Shown: positions 43,439 through 53,392, numbered from the stretch's first letter. The stretch: DNA of 64,000 nt from Methanolobus sp. (GCF_016278365.1 NZ_JADQBZ010000008.1:372001-436000); one strand, 5' to 3'. A program made the numbers and translations. The notes: generated by a model from the letters alone, not told the origin.

Positions 43439-44188
43439 TCACTGAAAGTCAGAAACCTCTTTCAATTCCCTATCTCCGCACACGAGTGAACGGTAGATAA
43501 TTTTAAAATCTTCAACATCAGCGATTTCTGTCCTCAGGGAATCGTGCACTATTTTTCCGCTGTCCATAATAATAACCCGGTCACATAACTGCAGAGCTCT
43601 TTCGATATCATGGGACACCATAATTTTTGTTACCATATTTGTATTCAAATTCTTTAGTACATTCTCGAATGTCTCCGCAGCCTGGGGGTCAAGTCCGGTA
43701 TACGGTTCATCCATCAGTAATATGGAAGGTTTATGTACAAGCGCCCTTGCTATAGATAAACGTTGTTTCATTCCCCTGGAAAAAGAGCCCACCCTGTCAT
43801 TTCCACGTTTCAGCAGGTTGACCTGGGTCAGCAGTTCTTCAATGCGCTCCTCAAGAGCGACTTTTCCAATGCCATACATTTTTCCAAAGAAACGGAGGTT
43901 TTCCCTTGCAGTGAGTTCGTCGTATAGGTAAGTTTCATGAGAAACAACCCCTATTATCTGTCTTGCAGCCGCAGGGTCCTTTTTGGTATCAATACCGTTC
44001 ATTGTCAGAGATCCCCTTGTCGGCGTGATGACAGTTGCCAGCGCTTTCAGAAGAGTTGTTTTACCGGCTCCGTTGGGGCCGAAAATAACTATGAACTGAC
44101 CCTTCTCAACCAGAAGATCAATATCCTTTAGTGCCACCCGGTTTCCAAAACTCTTCCATACGCTTCTGGCTGATATGATAGGATCCAT
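43439..44188 (-). CDS. ccmA: Haem exporter ATP-binding protein CcmA
   Basis: The 249-residue ABC ATPase has Walker A GPNGAGKTT, signature GSFSRGMKQRLSIARAL and Walker B ILLMDEPYTGLD, plus the switch His in MVSHDIE. It is the first gene of ccmABC and energises haem delivery in cytochrome c assembly. The start follows a weak GGAGG (GCATCGGAGG... region). It is about 500 bases downstream of the FilR1-like regulator gene, with no ORF of clear identity between them. Confidence 0.9.
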   Translation of the reverse strand: MDPIISARSVWKSFGNRVALKDIDLLVEKGQFIVIFGPNGAGKTTLLKALATVITPTRGSLTMNGIDTKKDPAAARQIIGVVSHETYLYDELTARENLRFFGKMYGIGKVALEERIEELLTQVNLLKRGNDRVGSFSRGMKQRLSIARALVHKPSILLMDEPYTGLDPQAAETFENVLKNLNTNMVTKIMVSHDIERALQLCDRVIIMDSGKIVHDSLRTEIADVEDFKIIYRSLVCGDRELKEVSDFQ

Positions 44189-44318
44189 CGGAGGTATATT
44201 GATATTAGTATAAATTAACGTTTTGTTGCATCAAGCTATCTAAAATGTTAAAACGAATATAACCACATGAGATCATTGAAACTATGCAATTAAGCGCCAA
44301 AATCGATTTTGCGTCCTG

Positions 44319-44468
44319 ATGATTGTAAAAGGTGTTGAAATTACAAAGGCATTTAATTATTTGGTACTAAGAGAATATCAGTTAGTACCAATAATTAGAA
44401 CCATGATTGAAAAACAACTTCCTAATGCAGTTATCAACGGGGATGTTATTAAAGAGAGTTTAGGTTAA
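44319..44468 (+). pseudogene. Fragment resembling the C-terminal part of a cysteine desulfurase
   Basis: The 49-codon ORF begins MIVKGVEITKAFNYLVLREY and ends ALINGD-like (AVINGDVIKESLG). The pattern I-x-K/G...L-x-E...LPNAVINGD matches the region that precedes the conserved RLP-N segment in NifS/IscS proteins. The expected continuation is absent. I infer a decayed fragment of about 50 of some 390 residues. It may equally be a chance small ORF. Confidence 0.35.
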
Positions 44469-44488
44469 GTAATAACAAGACTTACTAC

Positions 44489-44626
44489 ATGTTGCGGGTC
44501 GTGGGGGAAAATGAGCCGCTATTTGAGAGTGGATTAGTCGAGAGATATTGGGGAATATCTCGGATTCGTAAGGAGAGAGGTGCTTCAAAGCGTGGTGGTT
44601 TCCAGGCACCTCGTCCTACATCTTAA
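44489..44626 (+). other. Unassigned structured ORF or RNA
   Basis: An ATG ORF of 45 codons begins MLRVVGENEPLFESGLVERY and ends QAPRPTS, with no ribosome site. In the same stretch lie two stems: GAGATATT-GGGG-AATATCTC (44542-44561) and GAGGTGC (44577-44583) with GCACCTC (44606-44612). The region is more GC-rich than its surroundings. It could be a mobile-element end, a structured RNA, or a decayed gene. Confidence 0.35.
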
Positions 44627-44698
44627 CGAGGGAAAAAGGACTTTATCATATATAGTGTTCTCGTTATCGAAAATGTTTTCACGCGAGGAATATTTTGG

Positions 44699-45484
44699 TT
44701 AAAGTTCAGTTACTTTTGTTGAGTTTTTCAAGTAATAATCACGTAATTCAATGTTCCATTTAATTGCACTGGGTTTACAGCACATGAGTTGTTTATTATC
44801 ATATTCACCTGTTCTCAACAGTAGCCGGAAAAATGTGCAATAGTCATTATGGCCGAAAGACACAAAATCCATCTTATTATTATAAACAAAAAAATCAAAC
44901 TTCCCTGTATCGAGGTATTTTTTAAATTCACAACTGAAATTAAGCTTTATTCTTTCAAAGAGCTCTTTGCTCACGATAAAAGTTATGTGTTCTACATTGT
45001 TTATCCACTCACCGTAAATCTCCGGAAAGTTAGGGTAGAGGAATGTAAGGACAAGTGTTAAAGATTTTGATTTATTTGAGTTCTCAAAGAATTCTTTGTT
45101 GACATCATATATCTCCATAATAGAAGGAGTTATCACTTTACAGGAACAGAACTCATGCAACCGGGCAAGTAAATGAGGAGGGATAAAATCAAGCTTATGA
45201 GTTCCCCAATAGTCAATATCATTGTCCAGAACATCAAGAGTGCTTAAAAGAGGAACCATATCATCAACAATCAGTTTTCCGATCCTTGTCAGTTCATAAG
45301 CATCTCCACTGTGAGAAATGAGATGATAATCCTCTAAAACCTTCATCTGTGGAAGTAAAGCCTGTCTTGTTGTTTTTAATGAATTGAGAATGGTGACCAT
45401 CTCTTTAGATCCATCCTGCAATAAGAGAAGAGAATTTTTCCGTTTGTCGGATGCAAATATAACATCGAGTAAAGGCTTCTTCAT
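44699..45484 (-). CDS. FilR1-like transcription regulator (wHTH plus DUF1724)
   Basis: The 261-residue protein has an N-terminal winged helix (VTILNSLKTTRQALLPQMKVLEDYHLISHS) and a C-terminal DUF1724-type domain (LTLVLTFLYPNFPEIYGEWINNVEHITFIVSKELFERI). This architecture is that of FilR1-type regulators and Msr proteins of methanogens, which regulate methyltransferase genes or chromatin in Methanosarcina. The family is known; this member's target is not. It is separate from the ccm genes, with a long gap and no co-transcribed gene. Confidence 0.85.
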   Translation of the reverse strand: MKKPLLDVIFASDKRKNSLLLLQDGSKEMVTILNSLKTTRQALLPQMKVLEDYHLISHSGDAYELTRIGKLIVDDMVPLLSTLDVLDNDIDYWGTHKLDFIPPHLLARLHEFCSCKVITPSIMEIYDVNKEFFENSNKSKSLTLVLTFLYPNFPEIYGEWINNVEHITFIVSKELFERIKLNFSCEFKKYLDTGKFDFFVYNNKMDFVSFGHNDYCTFFRLLLRTGEYDNKQLMCCKPSAIKWNIELRDYYLKNSTKVTEL

Positions 45485-45867
45485 TATAGCACAACCCCGC
45501 CTTCAATGCACTAAAATAAGGTATGAGGTTGTGCTATTTAAAGTAAACTAATCACTGTTACTATTTATGCTGTCTATTATAATTACATTAATATACTAAT
45601 ATTTTAAAATTGTCTGGTGGAATAATTTCATTTCCGTATACTAAGTACATTGACTTTTCACAAATAAATAATCCAAAACCAGGGTTTACGATTATACTAT
45701 TAAACTAATATTAGCTTGGTAAACTATAAATAAAGAAACTTCTTTTTAGCACTAAAAGATTACATATATAAAATTTCCAGCTTTACCATATTTACAGTAA
45801 ACATGTTTCTTAAAAAAAGTTCATTCAGAGAATTATTCATTTAATTATAACTATGAGGAAGTGCGTA
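45485..45867. other. Intergenic stretch between divergent regulator genes
   Basis: I see no gene. AT-rich segments near 45525-45600 and 45740-45780 may hold the promoters of the FilR1-like gene and the response regulator, which are transcribed away from each other. Confidence 0.4.
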
Positions 45868-46224
45868 ATGACAAGTGTCCTTGTGGTCGAAGATAATGTC
45901 GAGAATATGGAACTGATCATTTGTCTCCTTGAAATGAAAGGTTACGAATTCGAGGTGGCTATGGATGGAGAAAAAGCATTGGAGCTTGCCAACAAATGCA
46001 TTTTCGATCTAATTATATTAGATATACAGCTTCCTAAAATTGACGGTTTTGAAGTTCTCAAAAGACTGATAAATACCCCGAATTCAAATACACCTGTTAT
46101 GACCGTTACAGCATGTGCTCTGAAAAAAGATGAAGAACATTTTCTTGCAGGAAAATGTGCACACTCCCTCACAAAACCATATAGTATGAATAAGTTTTTT
46201 GAGGTCGTTTCTATTTACCTTTAG
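45868..46224 (+). CDS. Single-domain response regulator (CheY-like)
   Basis: The start at 45868 is preferred over 45853 because GAGGAAG lies eight bases before it. The 118-residue protein has VLVVEDNVENMELI (acidic pocket), the phospho-Asp in LIILDIQLPKIDGFEVL near residue 53, and the conserved Lys in LTKPYS. There is no output domain, so it acts as a phosphorylation relay or protein-binding switch. No histidine kinase is adjacent. The Lys and Asp are intact, so phosphotransfer is expected. Confidence 0.88.
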   Translation: MTSVLVVEDNVENMELIICLLEMKGYEFEVAMDGEKALELANKCIFDLIILDIQLPKIDGFEVLKRLINTPNSNTPVMTVTACALKKDEEHFLAGKCAHSLTKPYSMNKFFEVVSIYL

Positions 46225-46339
46225 TAGAGGGAATATTATAAAACAATAGCTAATTAAGAAATCAGTTTATCGGATTATAATCTACAAAATATTCATAGTG
46301 ATAAGTCTTATATAAGGTAACCGTGTTAATTGAGTGTTA

Positions 46340-46435
46340 TATGATTACAGAGGTGTGTGCCTCTTTTCCCCAACACCCCCCACTCCCAACACACACCTCA
46401 ATTATCAATTAATATTAAAAATCTATGTTTTTTGG
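46340..46435 (+). ncRNA. Candidate small RNA with 10-bp stem and C-rich loop
   Basis: GAGGTGTGTG (46350-46359) pairs perfectly with CACACACCTC (46390-46399), leaving a 30-base loop made almost only of C, T and A (CCTCTTTTCCCCAACACCCC...). A TATA-like CTTATATAAGG at 46308-46317 would start transcription near 46340. A T6 run lies at 46429-46434. There is no coding potential. The C-rich loop contains CCTC and could pair with GGAGG-type ribosome sites, which is inference. Confidence 0.5.
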
Positions 46436-46638
46436 AATTGTTAAATTATTATCAGGGCCTGCTACATAATTGGCGCTTTTTAAAGTCCAGAGTATTTTTG
46501 AATATGGCCAATATAAGGATATACCATTACAGGAGCCAGCCAGCAGCAATGCCGGAAAAAGAATGGCTTAAAGTAATATAAGAAAAAGGTACAATTATAG
46601 TTAAATCATAAATCGGTAAGATTCGGGGTGTGTAAATA

Positions 46639-46983
46639 TTGGCGACAATTGAGATCATGGGTAGTGGTGCAGAGGATAAAGGTTTTACGAAAGATCTGTT
46701 TGAGATTATGCAGTTTACTCCTGAAGGTGTATTCAGCACCGTACTTGCAAAATCAAAGACATACAATTATACACTTATGTGTCTTGCCAAAGGCACTGAC
46801 ATTGACACCCATACATCATCAAAGAACGGAGTCGTTCAGGTACTTAAAGGGAAAGGAATGTTCAGACTTTTTGATAGGGATATTGAAATGAAACCAGGCC
46901 TGTTCATCTTCATGCCGGCAAATGCGCCTCACTCACTGAAAGCAGACGAGGACCTGGCAATACTACTATGCCTGACAGTATAA
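46639..46983 (+). CDS. Small cupin-domain protein
   Basis: The 114-residue, single-domain beta-barrel protein has LAKGTDIDTHTSSKNGVVQVLKGKGMFRL and later LFIFMPANAPHSLKA, the two conserved cupin motifs with metal-binding His. It starts at TTG with GGGGTG seven bases before; an internal ATG at 46657 is possible but would shorten strand one. Cupins have diverse activities, so none is assigned. The preceding gap contains the RNA-like locus. Confidence 0.78.
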   Translation: MATIEIMGSGAEDKGFTKDLFEIMQFTPEGVFSTVLAKSKTYNYTLMCLAKGTDIDTHTSSKNGVVQVLKGKGMFRLFDRDIEMKPGLFIFMPANAPHSLKADEDLAILLCLTV

Positions 46984-47025
46984 GCAATAAAATATAGAAA
47001 GCTAAAAATAAAAAAATGACAGTTT

Positions 47026-48033
47026 TTATTTTTCGGTCATATCTTGTGTGACCAGCTCGAACATATATATAGCTGCTTCCTCATTACGCATATCCGTCCA
47101 GACTATCCTGTCACCATATACGGCAGGATATACCTGGTTTGACACGTTGGAACTTACCTGCAGTTCCTCACCTGTCGAGAGGTCCTGCATATAAATGTCC
47201 CAATTTCCGGGCATGTCCCCATCCTGGTTGCGGTCATCCATCCAGACAATACGGTTGCCGCTGATAGCCGGGCCCACCTGCCATGATTCATTTGTTGTCA
47301 CCTGTATTTCCTCACCAGTTGAGAGGTTATACATGTATATGTCCTGGTTGAAATTGCGGTAATCAGTCCATACCACCCTGTCATCATCTATTGTAGGAAG
47401 ATATTGCTCAGACTCGTTTTGCGTCAGTTTTGATTCATCACCGGACGATATATTGTACATATAAACACTGGAACTTCCATTGCGGGCATCCTCCCATACA
47501 ATTATGTCCCCGGAGATACCAGGATACCACTGATCCGCTTCATTGATTGTGATCTGTGTTTCTTCTCCTGAAGTGATATTGTACATGTAGATATCCATGT
47601 TGCCGTTGCGCATGTCACTCCAGACTACCCGGTCTTCGTTTATTGCCGGAACACGCTGGTCAGCAGGATGGACCGTTACCTGCTTCTCCTCACCGGAAGA
47701 AAGGTCATACATGTAGATATCCCAGTCACCATTACGATTATCCTCCCATACGATAATATCCCGGTATATATCAGGAGTCATCTGGATAAACGGAGTTGAT
47801 GTTATCTGGACTTCCTCTTCTGATGAGATATTGTACATATATATGTCAAAAGTCTCATTACGAGTATCGGTCCATACTATCCTGTCCTCATGAATAGCAG
47901 GATACCATTGCCCTGTCCCGTTAGGCCCTATCTGCATTTCAGTGCCTTCAGCCATAGTAGCCACTGAAGTGCTCATGGATAGAAGAGACAGAGCGATCAG
48001 GGAATAAATTACTATACTTTTTCTCATTTTCAC
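47026..48033 (-). CDS. Secreted TolB-like beta-propeller surface protein
   Basis: The 335-residue protein begins MKMRKSIVIYSLIALSLLSMSTSVATMA, a signal peptide. About six to seven repeats of 42-45 residues follow, each with the pattern PAI..DRIVW.D.RN...DIYMYN(I/L)SSGEE..(V/I)T. This is the TolB/WD40-like propeller found in many Methanosarcina surface proteins. Repeats are very regular and acidic, as expected for an exported blade protein. No anchor is seen at the C-terminus, so it may be secreted or bound to the S-layer. The role is unknown. Confidence 0.83.
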   Translation of the reverse strand: MKMRKSIVIYSLIALSLLSMSTSVATMAEGTEMQIGPNGTGQWYPAIHEDRIVWTDTRNETFDIYMYNISSEEEVQITSTPFIQMTPDIYRDIIVWEDNRNGDWDIYMYDLSSGEEKQVTVHPADQRVPAINEDRVVWSDMRNGNMDIYMYNITSGEETQITINEADQWYPGISGDIIVWEDARNGSSSVYMYNISSGDESKLTQNESEQYLPTIDDDRVVWTDYRNFNQDIYMYNLSTGEEIQVTTNESWQVGPAISGNRIVWMDDRNQDGDMPGNWDIYMQDLSTGEELQVSSNVSNQVYPAVYGDRIVWTDMRNEEAAIYMFELVTQDMTEK

Positions 48034-48295
48034 TTATTTACACTCCCGGAGAATTCAGGTCTTCTCAGGGGACCCGAATTGGTAATTTAGATATTGTGCC
48101 TATAGGCTTTTGTTGCTTTGGAAATAATGTTTCTTAACTAAACTTGCTGGAACATACTTACCCATAAAAATTGATATGTATTTTTGAATGATACTCAGGC
48201 TTTATCAATCCCCAGAGTAAATATAAAGAAATAGCATAATGGATAAAGCCGAGTAATAGAAAAATAGATTATATGGCTGAAAGGGAAATGGTCCT

Positions 48296-49126
48296 ATGAC
48301 AATAAAAGATTCACTATCCAAAGAGCTGCCTGTGGAAGAGTATGTTATAGATCAGGAACCATACTACATTCCTGTTGGTAATGAAGTGGAAATATTCATG
48401 GCAGCTTACAAGAACCTGCTGCCTGTTAATCTCAAGGGACCTACAGGATGTGGGAAGACACGTTTCATGGAATATATGGCCTACAAATTAAAACGTCCCT
48501 TGATAACTGTTGCCTGCCATGAGGATCTGACTGCGACCGATCTTGTAGGCAGATTCCTTATAAAAGGAGATTCTGTGGAATGGAACGACGGCCCCCTGAC
48601 AAAAGCTGTAAAGAGTGGAGCTATATGTTATCTTGATGAAGTGGTAGAAGCCAGGAAGGACACCATAGTGGTCATACATCCACTCACAGATAACAGGCGC
48701 ATTATTCCTATCGACAAGTTGGGTGTCATTATGAAAGCATCACCCGAATTCATGCTTGCCATATCCTATAATCCGGGATACCAGAGTGCTGTAAAAGACC
48801 TTAAACAGAGCACCAGACAGCGGTTCGTGTCGATAGAATTCGATTATCCCCCGGCAGACCTTGAAAAGCAGATAGTTATCCATGAAAGCGGAGTAGACGA
48901 AAGAACGGCAGGGTTTCTGGTAGAAATAGGACACAGAATACGCAATTTCAAGCACCATGGCCTGGAAGAGGGAGTTAGTACACGTCTTCTCATTTACGCA
49001 GGCAAGCTGATACATGAAGGAATCGATCAGCGAGAAGCCTGCAGGACAGCGATGGCAAGGCCAATAACAGATAATCCAGATCTTCAAAAGAGTATCGACG
49101 AGATAATATCAGCCATAATGGAGTGA
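48296..49126 (+). CDS. MoxR/CbbQ/NorQ-type AAA+ ATPase
   Basis: The 276-residue protein has Walker [14 protein letters not shown], the NorQ/CbbQ-type [16 protein letters not shown], Walker [15 protein letters not shown], and a sensor region ([11 protein letters not shown]). CbbQ-type ATPases activate metal-dependent enzymes or assemble complexes, usually with a VWA partner of the CbbO/NorD type. The partner lies nine bases downstream, as expected. Its target enzyme in methanogens is not known. Confidence 0.9.
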   Translation: MTIKDSLSKELPVEEYVIDQEPYYIPVGNEVEIFMAAYKNLLPVNLKGPTGCGKTRFMEYMAYKLKRPLITVACHEDLTATDLVGRFLIKGDSVEWNDGPLTKAVKSGAICYLDEVVEARKDTIVVIHPLTDNRRIIPIDKLGVIMKASPEFMLAISYNPGYQSAVKDLKQSTRQRFVSIEFDYPPADLEKQIVIHESGVDERTAGFLVEIGHRIRNFKHHGLEEGVSTRLLIYAGKLIHEGIDQREACRTAMARPITDNPDLQKSIDEIISAIME

Positions 49127-49135
49127 GAGGCGGCG

Positions 49136-52100
49136 TTGGAGAAGGATACAGGCACTTGGAATTATCTTACGGAAGAAGAGATTTCAGCTATGATAAGCTC
49201 TCGCTTCCCTAAACTGGACAATACCGATATTTTAAGGCTGACAGGAGGATTTGAGGGCTTTGAGAAGCAGGAGCTTGAGGCCATCCTTATTCCCGGGACC
49301 AGAGTGTTGAAGAGGGGCCTAAGGGTCCTCATGGCTTACCTGAAGGCATCGCCTGGAGTATACAGGCTTCTTAAAGAGGAAGATTTCAGCAAGTGGCTCC
49401 TTATTGCCCAGAAAGTGTCTGTCCTTAGTGTATCCTGTTGTGAAGGGTTCTTTGATTCCTCAGCAGGCATCATCAGTAAAGGGGGCCTGCCACTGCTTGA
49501 AAGATGGACCGATCGTGGAATATCTTATGCAGAAAAAAGTAAGTGGCTGGCAATCGCTTATTTCAAATATACAGGTGTCATCGTCGGTTCAATGGATTTT
49601 GGGAATTTCACGCAGTTAGTTACGATAGGCAGGGATTTTGCAGACTCTAATGTGAACGTTGCAGAGGAGTATTTCAAAAACCTGCCTCTTTTGCAGTCCC
49701 TATTATCCGCTGAAGACTTCATTCTGTGGTGCGGGATCATAGAACGCATGCTCAAAATATACTGGCTGGCTGCAGTCGACATCATTAATGCGACACCGGG
49801 AGTGCTTTCGGATGTACCGGCCCATAGAAGAAGAATAGTGCTGGAGGAACTGGATGCATTCATTATGCATGGAGGAAAGACTGCACTTTCATTGTTCAGG
49901 AACGCTCCTTATGCTGTCGGGAAACTGGATGACCGGAATCTGCACAGATGGGCAACCATAGCCTCCGAGATTTCAAAAAAAGATACAGAAGCTTCTGTAT
50001 CTTTTATGAACTGGAGCCCGGAGATACTCAGTTGCCTGGAAATGGACGAGATAGAGGATTGGGTGAATAAAGGAATAGATACACTCTCTGACAAGCATGC
50101 TTTCCGTGCGTATGTTTATGGTAGTTTTAAGGGGATGGGGAGGAATCCGGACCATATAAGCAGGGATGCAAGATCCTTTCTGCTGGATACAGGAATCAAA
50201 CTTGCACTCGTAAATCCGGAGTGTCTGGAACGATACTTTGAAAATGCCCCTGCAGCCATTAAACTGCTTGAAACGGAAAACTTCAGCGAATGGGTGAACA
50301 CAGGGATTGCAATCTCAGAGCAGAGTTCAACCTATGGATCCAGTTATTTCAAAAATTCGATTTCATCCCTGAGGAAAATAGCCCCGGCATCCCACAGGGA
50401 TATTTTCAGGACTTCACGCAATCTGCTCGAAAAGGACTGGCTGCTGGCAGGAGCATTTTTCGATAACCTTCCCCAGGTAGTTGAAAAAATAGGTCCCGAT
50501 GACATACGAAGATGGGCAGGTACCGGGATCAAAATATACGAGCATGCTCATAAACTGGCAGTGGACTACTTTACCCATTCCCCCATGCTCATGAAGGATC
50601 TCGGGGTCTGTGAACTGGAAGAATGGGCCCTGAACGGAATCAAGATAATGGAAGATAATCCACTTCTTGGAAGGCCGTATTTTTCCCTGAGGTCCAAAAG
50701 CTCAAGAGATTTCATAGAAGAACTAACAGGTTCCGTAGCTCTTAAAAAAGTAGCCGCCATTCTACGATACTATGCACTCGGGCTCTCGGGCGTCAACTTC
50801 AGCATCCTTTCACGTAAGGTCCTGCAACTTGAAGATGATGCGGATACGATCAACCCGGTTGTAGCTGGCCGGACTATCTACCTCGCTCCGCGGATTAAGA
50901 AATATCGTGGCTTTGATGACAACTTCAGGATATACAAGCTAAGCGTTATGCATGAAGTGGGACATGTGCAGTTCAGCTACATGGAGATCCCTTCCCGGGA
51001 ATCATCGGAACTTACTGGAGCTATCATTGAAAAATATGCCCGTGGGAAAGATGGTGCCTATATGGACCAGGTACACCTGGAGAAAGTCCGGGATGCCGCG
51101 GACACTGTAGACATATCGGACATCATTGCCCTTTTTCCCAATGAACCTCTGGCGGCAAGCATACTCGGAGTGCTGGAGGATGCAAGGGTCGAGTACATGA
51201 TCATGAATTCCTACAGAGGTGTCCGCTCAGATCTTGAAAGCATCAGGCATCAGATGCTTATGGAAAGACCGGTACCTGAGGATGGCCTTGAGAAGTTCAT
51301 GGAAGCACTGCTCTGGTTCTCAACCGGTCATGAACCTGCTTTTGCTCTTACAGGAATTACGACAGAGTTGACGGAAAATGTGCGCAATTCCCTGAATAAA
51401 AATATCTTAAGGCAAGATTCATCGATACTTGACTGTCTGGAAGTCACCTTTGACATATATAAGATTCTTGACAGCCAGTTTGGACCTCTTGAAGCAAGAG
51501 AGTATGAGATCCTGAAGAATATAGAGTACCGGGGTATGGGCCTCGGAGCCTATGGTAATAAAGAACCGCTTGCCAGCAGGGCATATGAGAATGTGATCAA
51601 GAGGTTTATCCCTGAAAGTGAGACAGACCTGACTGCAGAGAAGGAACGACCAAAAGAAGAAAAGGTCAAGAGCAAATCCAGCTATGCTAAAGACAAAGGA
51701 TGGAAGATACTTGGAAGCTACAGGTACGATGAATGGGATACTGCTATCAGTGACTACAAATCAGACTGGTGTACTGTGAATGAGATTGAGCCTGTTGGTG
51801 TATCTGCGGATTATTACAGGGATGCTTCGGAGCGTTACAGGAACGAGATAGCCCTTATAAAGCGCGTGTTCAGCAGGATGAAGCCAGAGTCATTTCACAG
51901 GATGCGCAAACAGATAGACGGTACGGAAATCGATATTGATGCATTTCTAGAAGCACTGATCGACAAAAAGGGCGGTATTAACCCGGAAGACAGGCTGTAT
52001 ATCAGGTGGGACAAGCACGAACGGGATGTAGCTACTCTTTTCCTGGTGGATGTCAGTGCTTCCACTCGCAAGGTGCTGGGTATGGATGGCAGAAGCATCG

Positions 52101-52618
52101 TGGATGTGGAAAAGGACGCACTCATTGTGATGATACAGGCACTTGAGAGTATAGGAGACAAATATGCAATATATGCTTTCTCAGGTAATACAAGAGAAGA
52201 TGTAGAATATTTTGTCATAAAAGAATTCGAAGAGGAACTTTCGGGAGATGTGGCACGCAGGATCAGTCTCCTGGAACCTGTAGCCAATACCAGGCTGGGA
52301 CCAGCCATCAGGCATTCTATCAAGAAACTGGACCAGGTTAACGCACAGACAAAAATAATGATGCTGCTCTCTGACGGGGAGCCTTATGACACATGTACGG
52401 GGGAAGGAGCCTATCAGGGCCAACTTGCAGAAGAGGACACAAGGATCGCTATCCAGGAAGCAAGGTCCCATGAAATGCATTTCTTCTGCATTACAGTCGA
52501 TAATAACCCAGGAGAGTATCTGGACAATATATTCTCTGATGTTGGATATACGATAATCGATGATGCACGGGTACTACCGGAAAGCCTTCCGTTGCTGTAT
52601 AAGAAGATAACCACATGA
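49136..52618 (+). CDS. CbbO/NorD-like VWA protein with an HEXXH motif
   Basis: The 1160-residue protein starts at TTG, nine bases after the MoxR-like gene. Its long N-terminal half consists of repeated helical units of about 35 residues (AHRAYVYGS, SYFKNSISSL, AVDYFTHSP segments). HEVGH near residue 605, then LEDARVEYMIM, resembles a zinc-metalloprotease active site. The C-terminus is a VWA domain with MIDAS residues in LFLVDVSASTRK (near residue 970) and LLSDGEP. It is larger than ordinary NorD (about 600-700) because of the repeats. The pair may process or activate a large enzyme, but the target is unknown. Confidence 0.82.
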   Translation: MEKDTGTWNYLTEEEISAMISSRFPKLDNTDILRLTGGFEGFEKQELEAILIPGTRVLKRGLRVLMAYLKASPGVYRLLKEEDFSKWLLIAQKVSVLSVSCCEGFFDSSAGIISKGGLPLLERWTDRGISYAEKSKWLAIAYFKYTGVIVGSMDFGNFTQLVTIGRDFADSNVNVAEEYFKNLPLLQSLLSAEDFILWCGIIERMLKIYWLAAVDIINATPGVLSDVPAHRRRIVLEELDAFIMHGGKTALSLFRNAPYAVGKLDDRNLHRWATIASEISKKDTEASVSFMNWSPEILSCLEMDEIEDWVNKGIDTLSDKHAFRAYVYGSFKGMGRNPDHISRDARSFLLDTGIKLALVNPECLERYFENAPAAIKLLETENFSEWVNTGIAISEQSSTYGSSYFKNSISSLRKIAPASHRDIFRTSRNLLEKDWLLAGAFFDNLPQVVEKIGPDDIRRWAGTGIKIYEHAHKLAVDYFTHSPMLMKDLGVCELEEWALNGIKIMEDNPLLGRPYFSLRSKSSRDFIEELTGSVALKKVAAILRYYALGLSGVNFSILSRKVLQLEDDADTINPVVAGRTIYLAPRIKKYRGFDDNFRIYKLSVMHEVGHVQFSYMEIPSRESSELTGAIIEKYARGKDGAYMDQVHLEKVRDAADTVDISDIIALFPNEPLAASILGVLEDARVEYMIMNSYRGVRSDLESIRHQMLMERPVPEDGLEKFMEALLWFSTGHEPAFALTGITTELTENVRNSLNKNILRQDSSILDCLEVTFDIYKILDSQFGPLEAREYEILKNIEYRGMGLGAYGNKEPLASRAYENVIKRFIPESETDLTAEKERPKEEKVKSKSSYAKDKGWKILGSYRYDEWDTAISDYKSDWCTVNEIEPVGVSADYYRDASERYRNEIALIKRVFSRMKPESFHRMRKQIDGTEIDIDAFLEALIDKKGGINPEDRLYIRWDKHERDVATLFLVDVSASTRKVLGMDGRSIVDVEKDALIVMIQALESIGDKYAIYAFSGNTREDVEYFVIKEFEEELSGDVARRISLLEPVANTRLGPAIRHSIKKLDQVNAQTKIMMLLSDGEPYDTCTGEGAYQGQLAEEDTRIAIQEARSHEMHFFCITVDNNPGEYLDNIFSDVGYTIIDDARVLPESLPLLYKKITT

Positions 52619-52849
52619 AATAGCAGGTATGAGCAGCTTAAAGTATTTATAGCAGGGGCATATACTACTCCGACACTCGAATGTTTGTAGGATATCTATT
52701 ATTTTGAATACAAATTCTGCAGAGGAACTTTGATCTGACCTATAAGCCCTCTTTTCAACCACTAGGTTGATAAAATAGGCATATATAGAAAAGAATCAAA
52801 CTACACTTCATATTACGAGAAAACATTATATATATACAGAGTGATTGAC

Positions 52850-53392
52850 ATGGTACCTAAAAGAGCGTTTTTGACTAAAGGTTTCGGAGTTCACAAGGAC
52901 AGGCTGGCATCTTTCGAGCTGGCTTTAAGAGCTGCACATATCGAGAAATTCAATCTTGTAACTGTATCCAGTATACTTCCACCCAATTGCAAGATAGTGC
53001 CAAAAGAGGAAGGTCTCAGCGAGATAGCGGCCGGCGAGATTGTACACTGTGTCTTGGCGCGTAACGACACGAATGAGCCACACAGGCTGGTATCAGCTGC
53101 AGTAGGAACTGCAGTCCCAGTGAATGAGCAGAACTATGGCTACATATCCGAGCACCACTCATACGGCGAAGATGAGACAAAAGCCGGAGAATATGCAGAA
53201 GATCTGGCAGCAACAATGCTGGCAACAACTCTTGGTGTTGAGTTCGATGCTGATTCAGCCTGGCATGAGAGAGAACAGGTATACAAAGCAAGCGGACATA
53301 TCATCGATACAACGCACTACTGCCAGACAGCCCATGGCGATGCTGAAGGCAAGTGGACCACTGTGGTAGCTGCCATGGTGTTTATCGAATGA
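52850..53392 (+). CDS. pdaD: Pyruvoyl-dependent arginine decarboxylase
   Basis: The start at 52850 is chosen because GAGTGAT lies five bases before it; the ORF track begins at GTG 52841. The 180-residue protoenzyme starts MVPKRAFLTKGFGVHKDRLASFELALR. It contains the self-cleavage site VSSILPPNC, where the Ser becomes the pyruvoyl group, and SEHHSYGE with NQNYGY-type active-site residues. It converts arginine to agmatine, the first step of archaeal polyamine synthesis. An ATTATATATA TATA box lies about 20 bases upstream, so the leader is very short. It is a single gene. Confidence 0.93.
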   Translation: MVPKRAFLTKGFGVHKDRLASFELALRAAHIEKFNLVTVSSILPPNCKIVPKEEGLSEIAAGEIVHCVLARNDTNEPHRLVSAAVGTAVPVNEQNYGYISEHHSYGEDETKAGEYAEDLAATMLATTLGVEFDADSAWHEREQVYKASGHIIDTTHYCQTAHGDAEGKWTTVVAAMVFIE

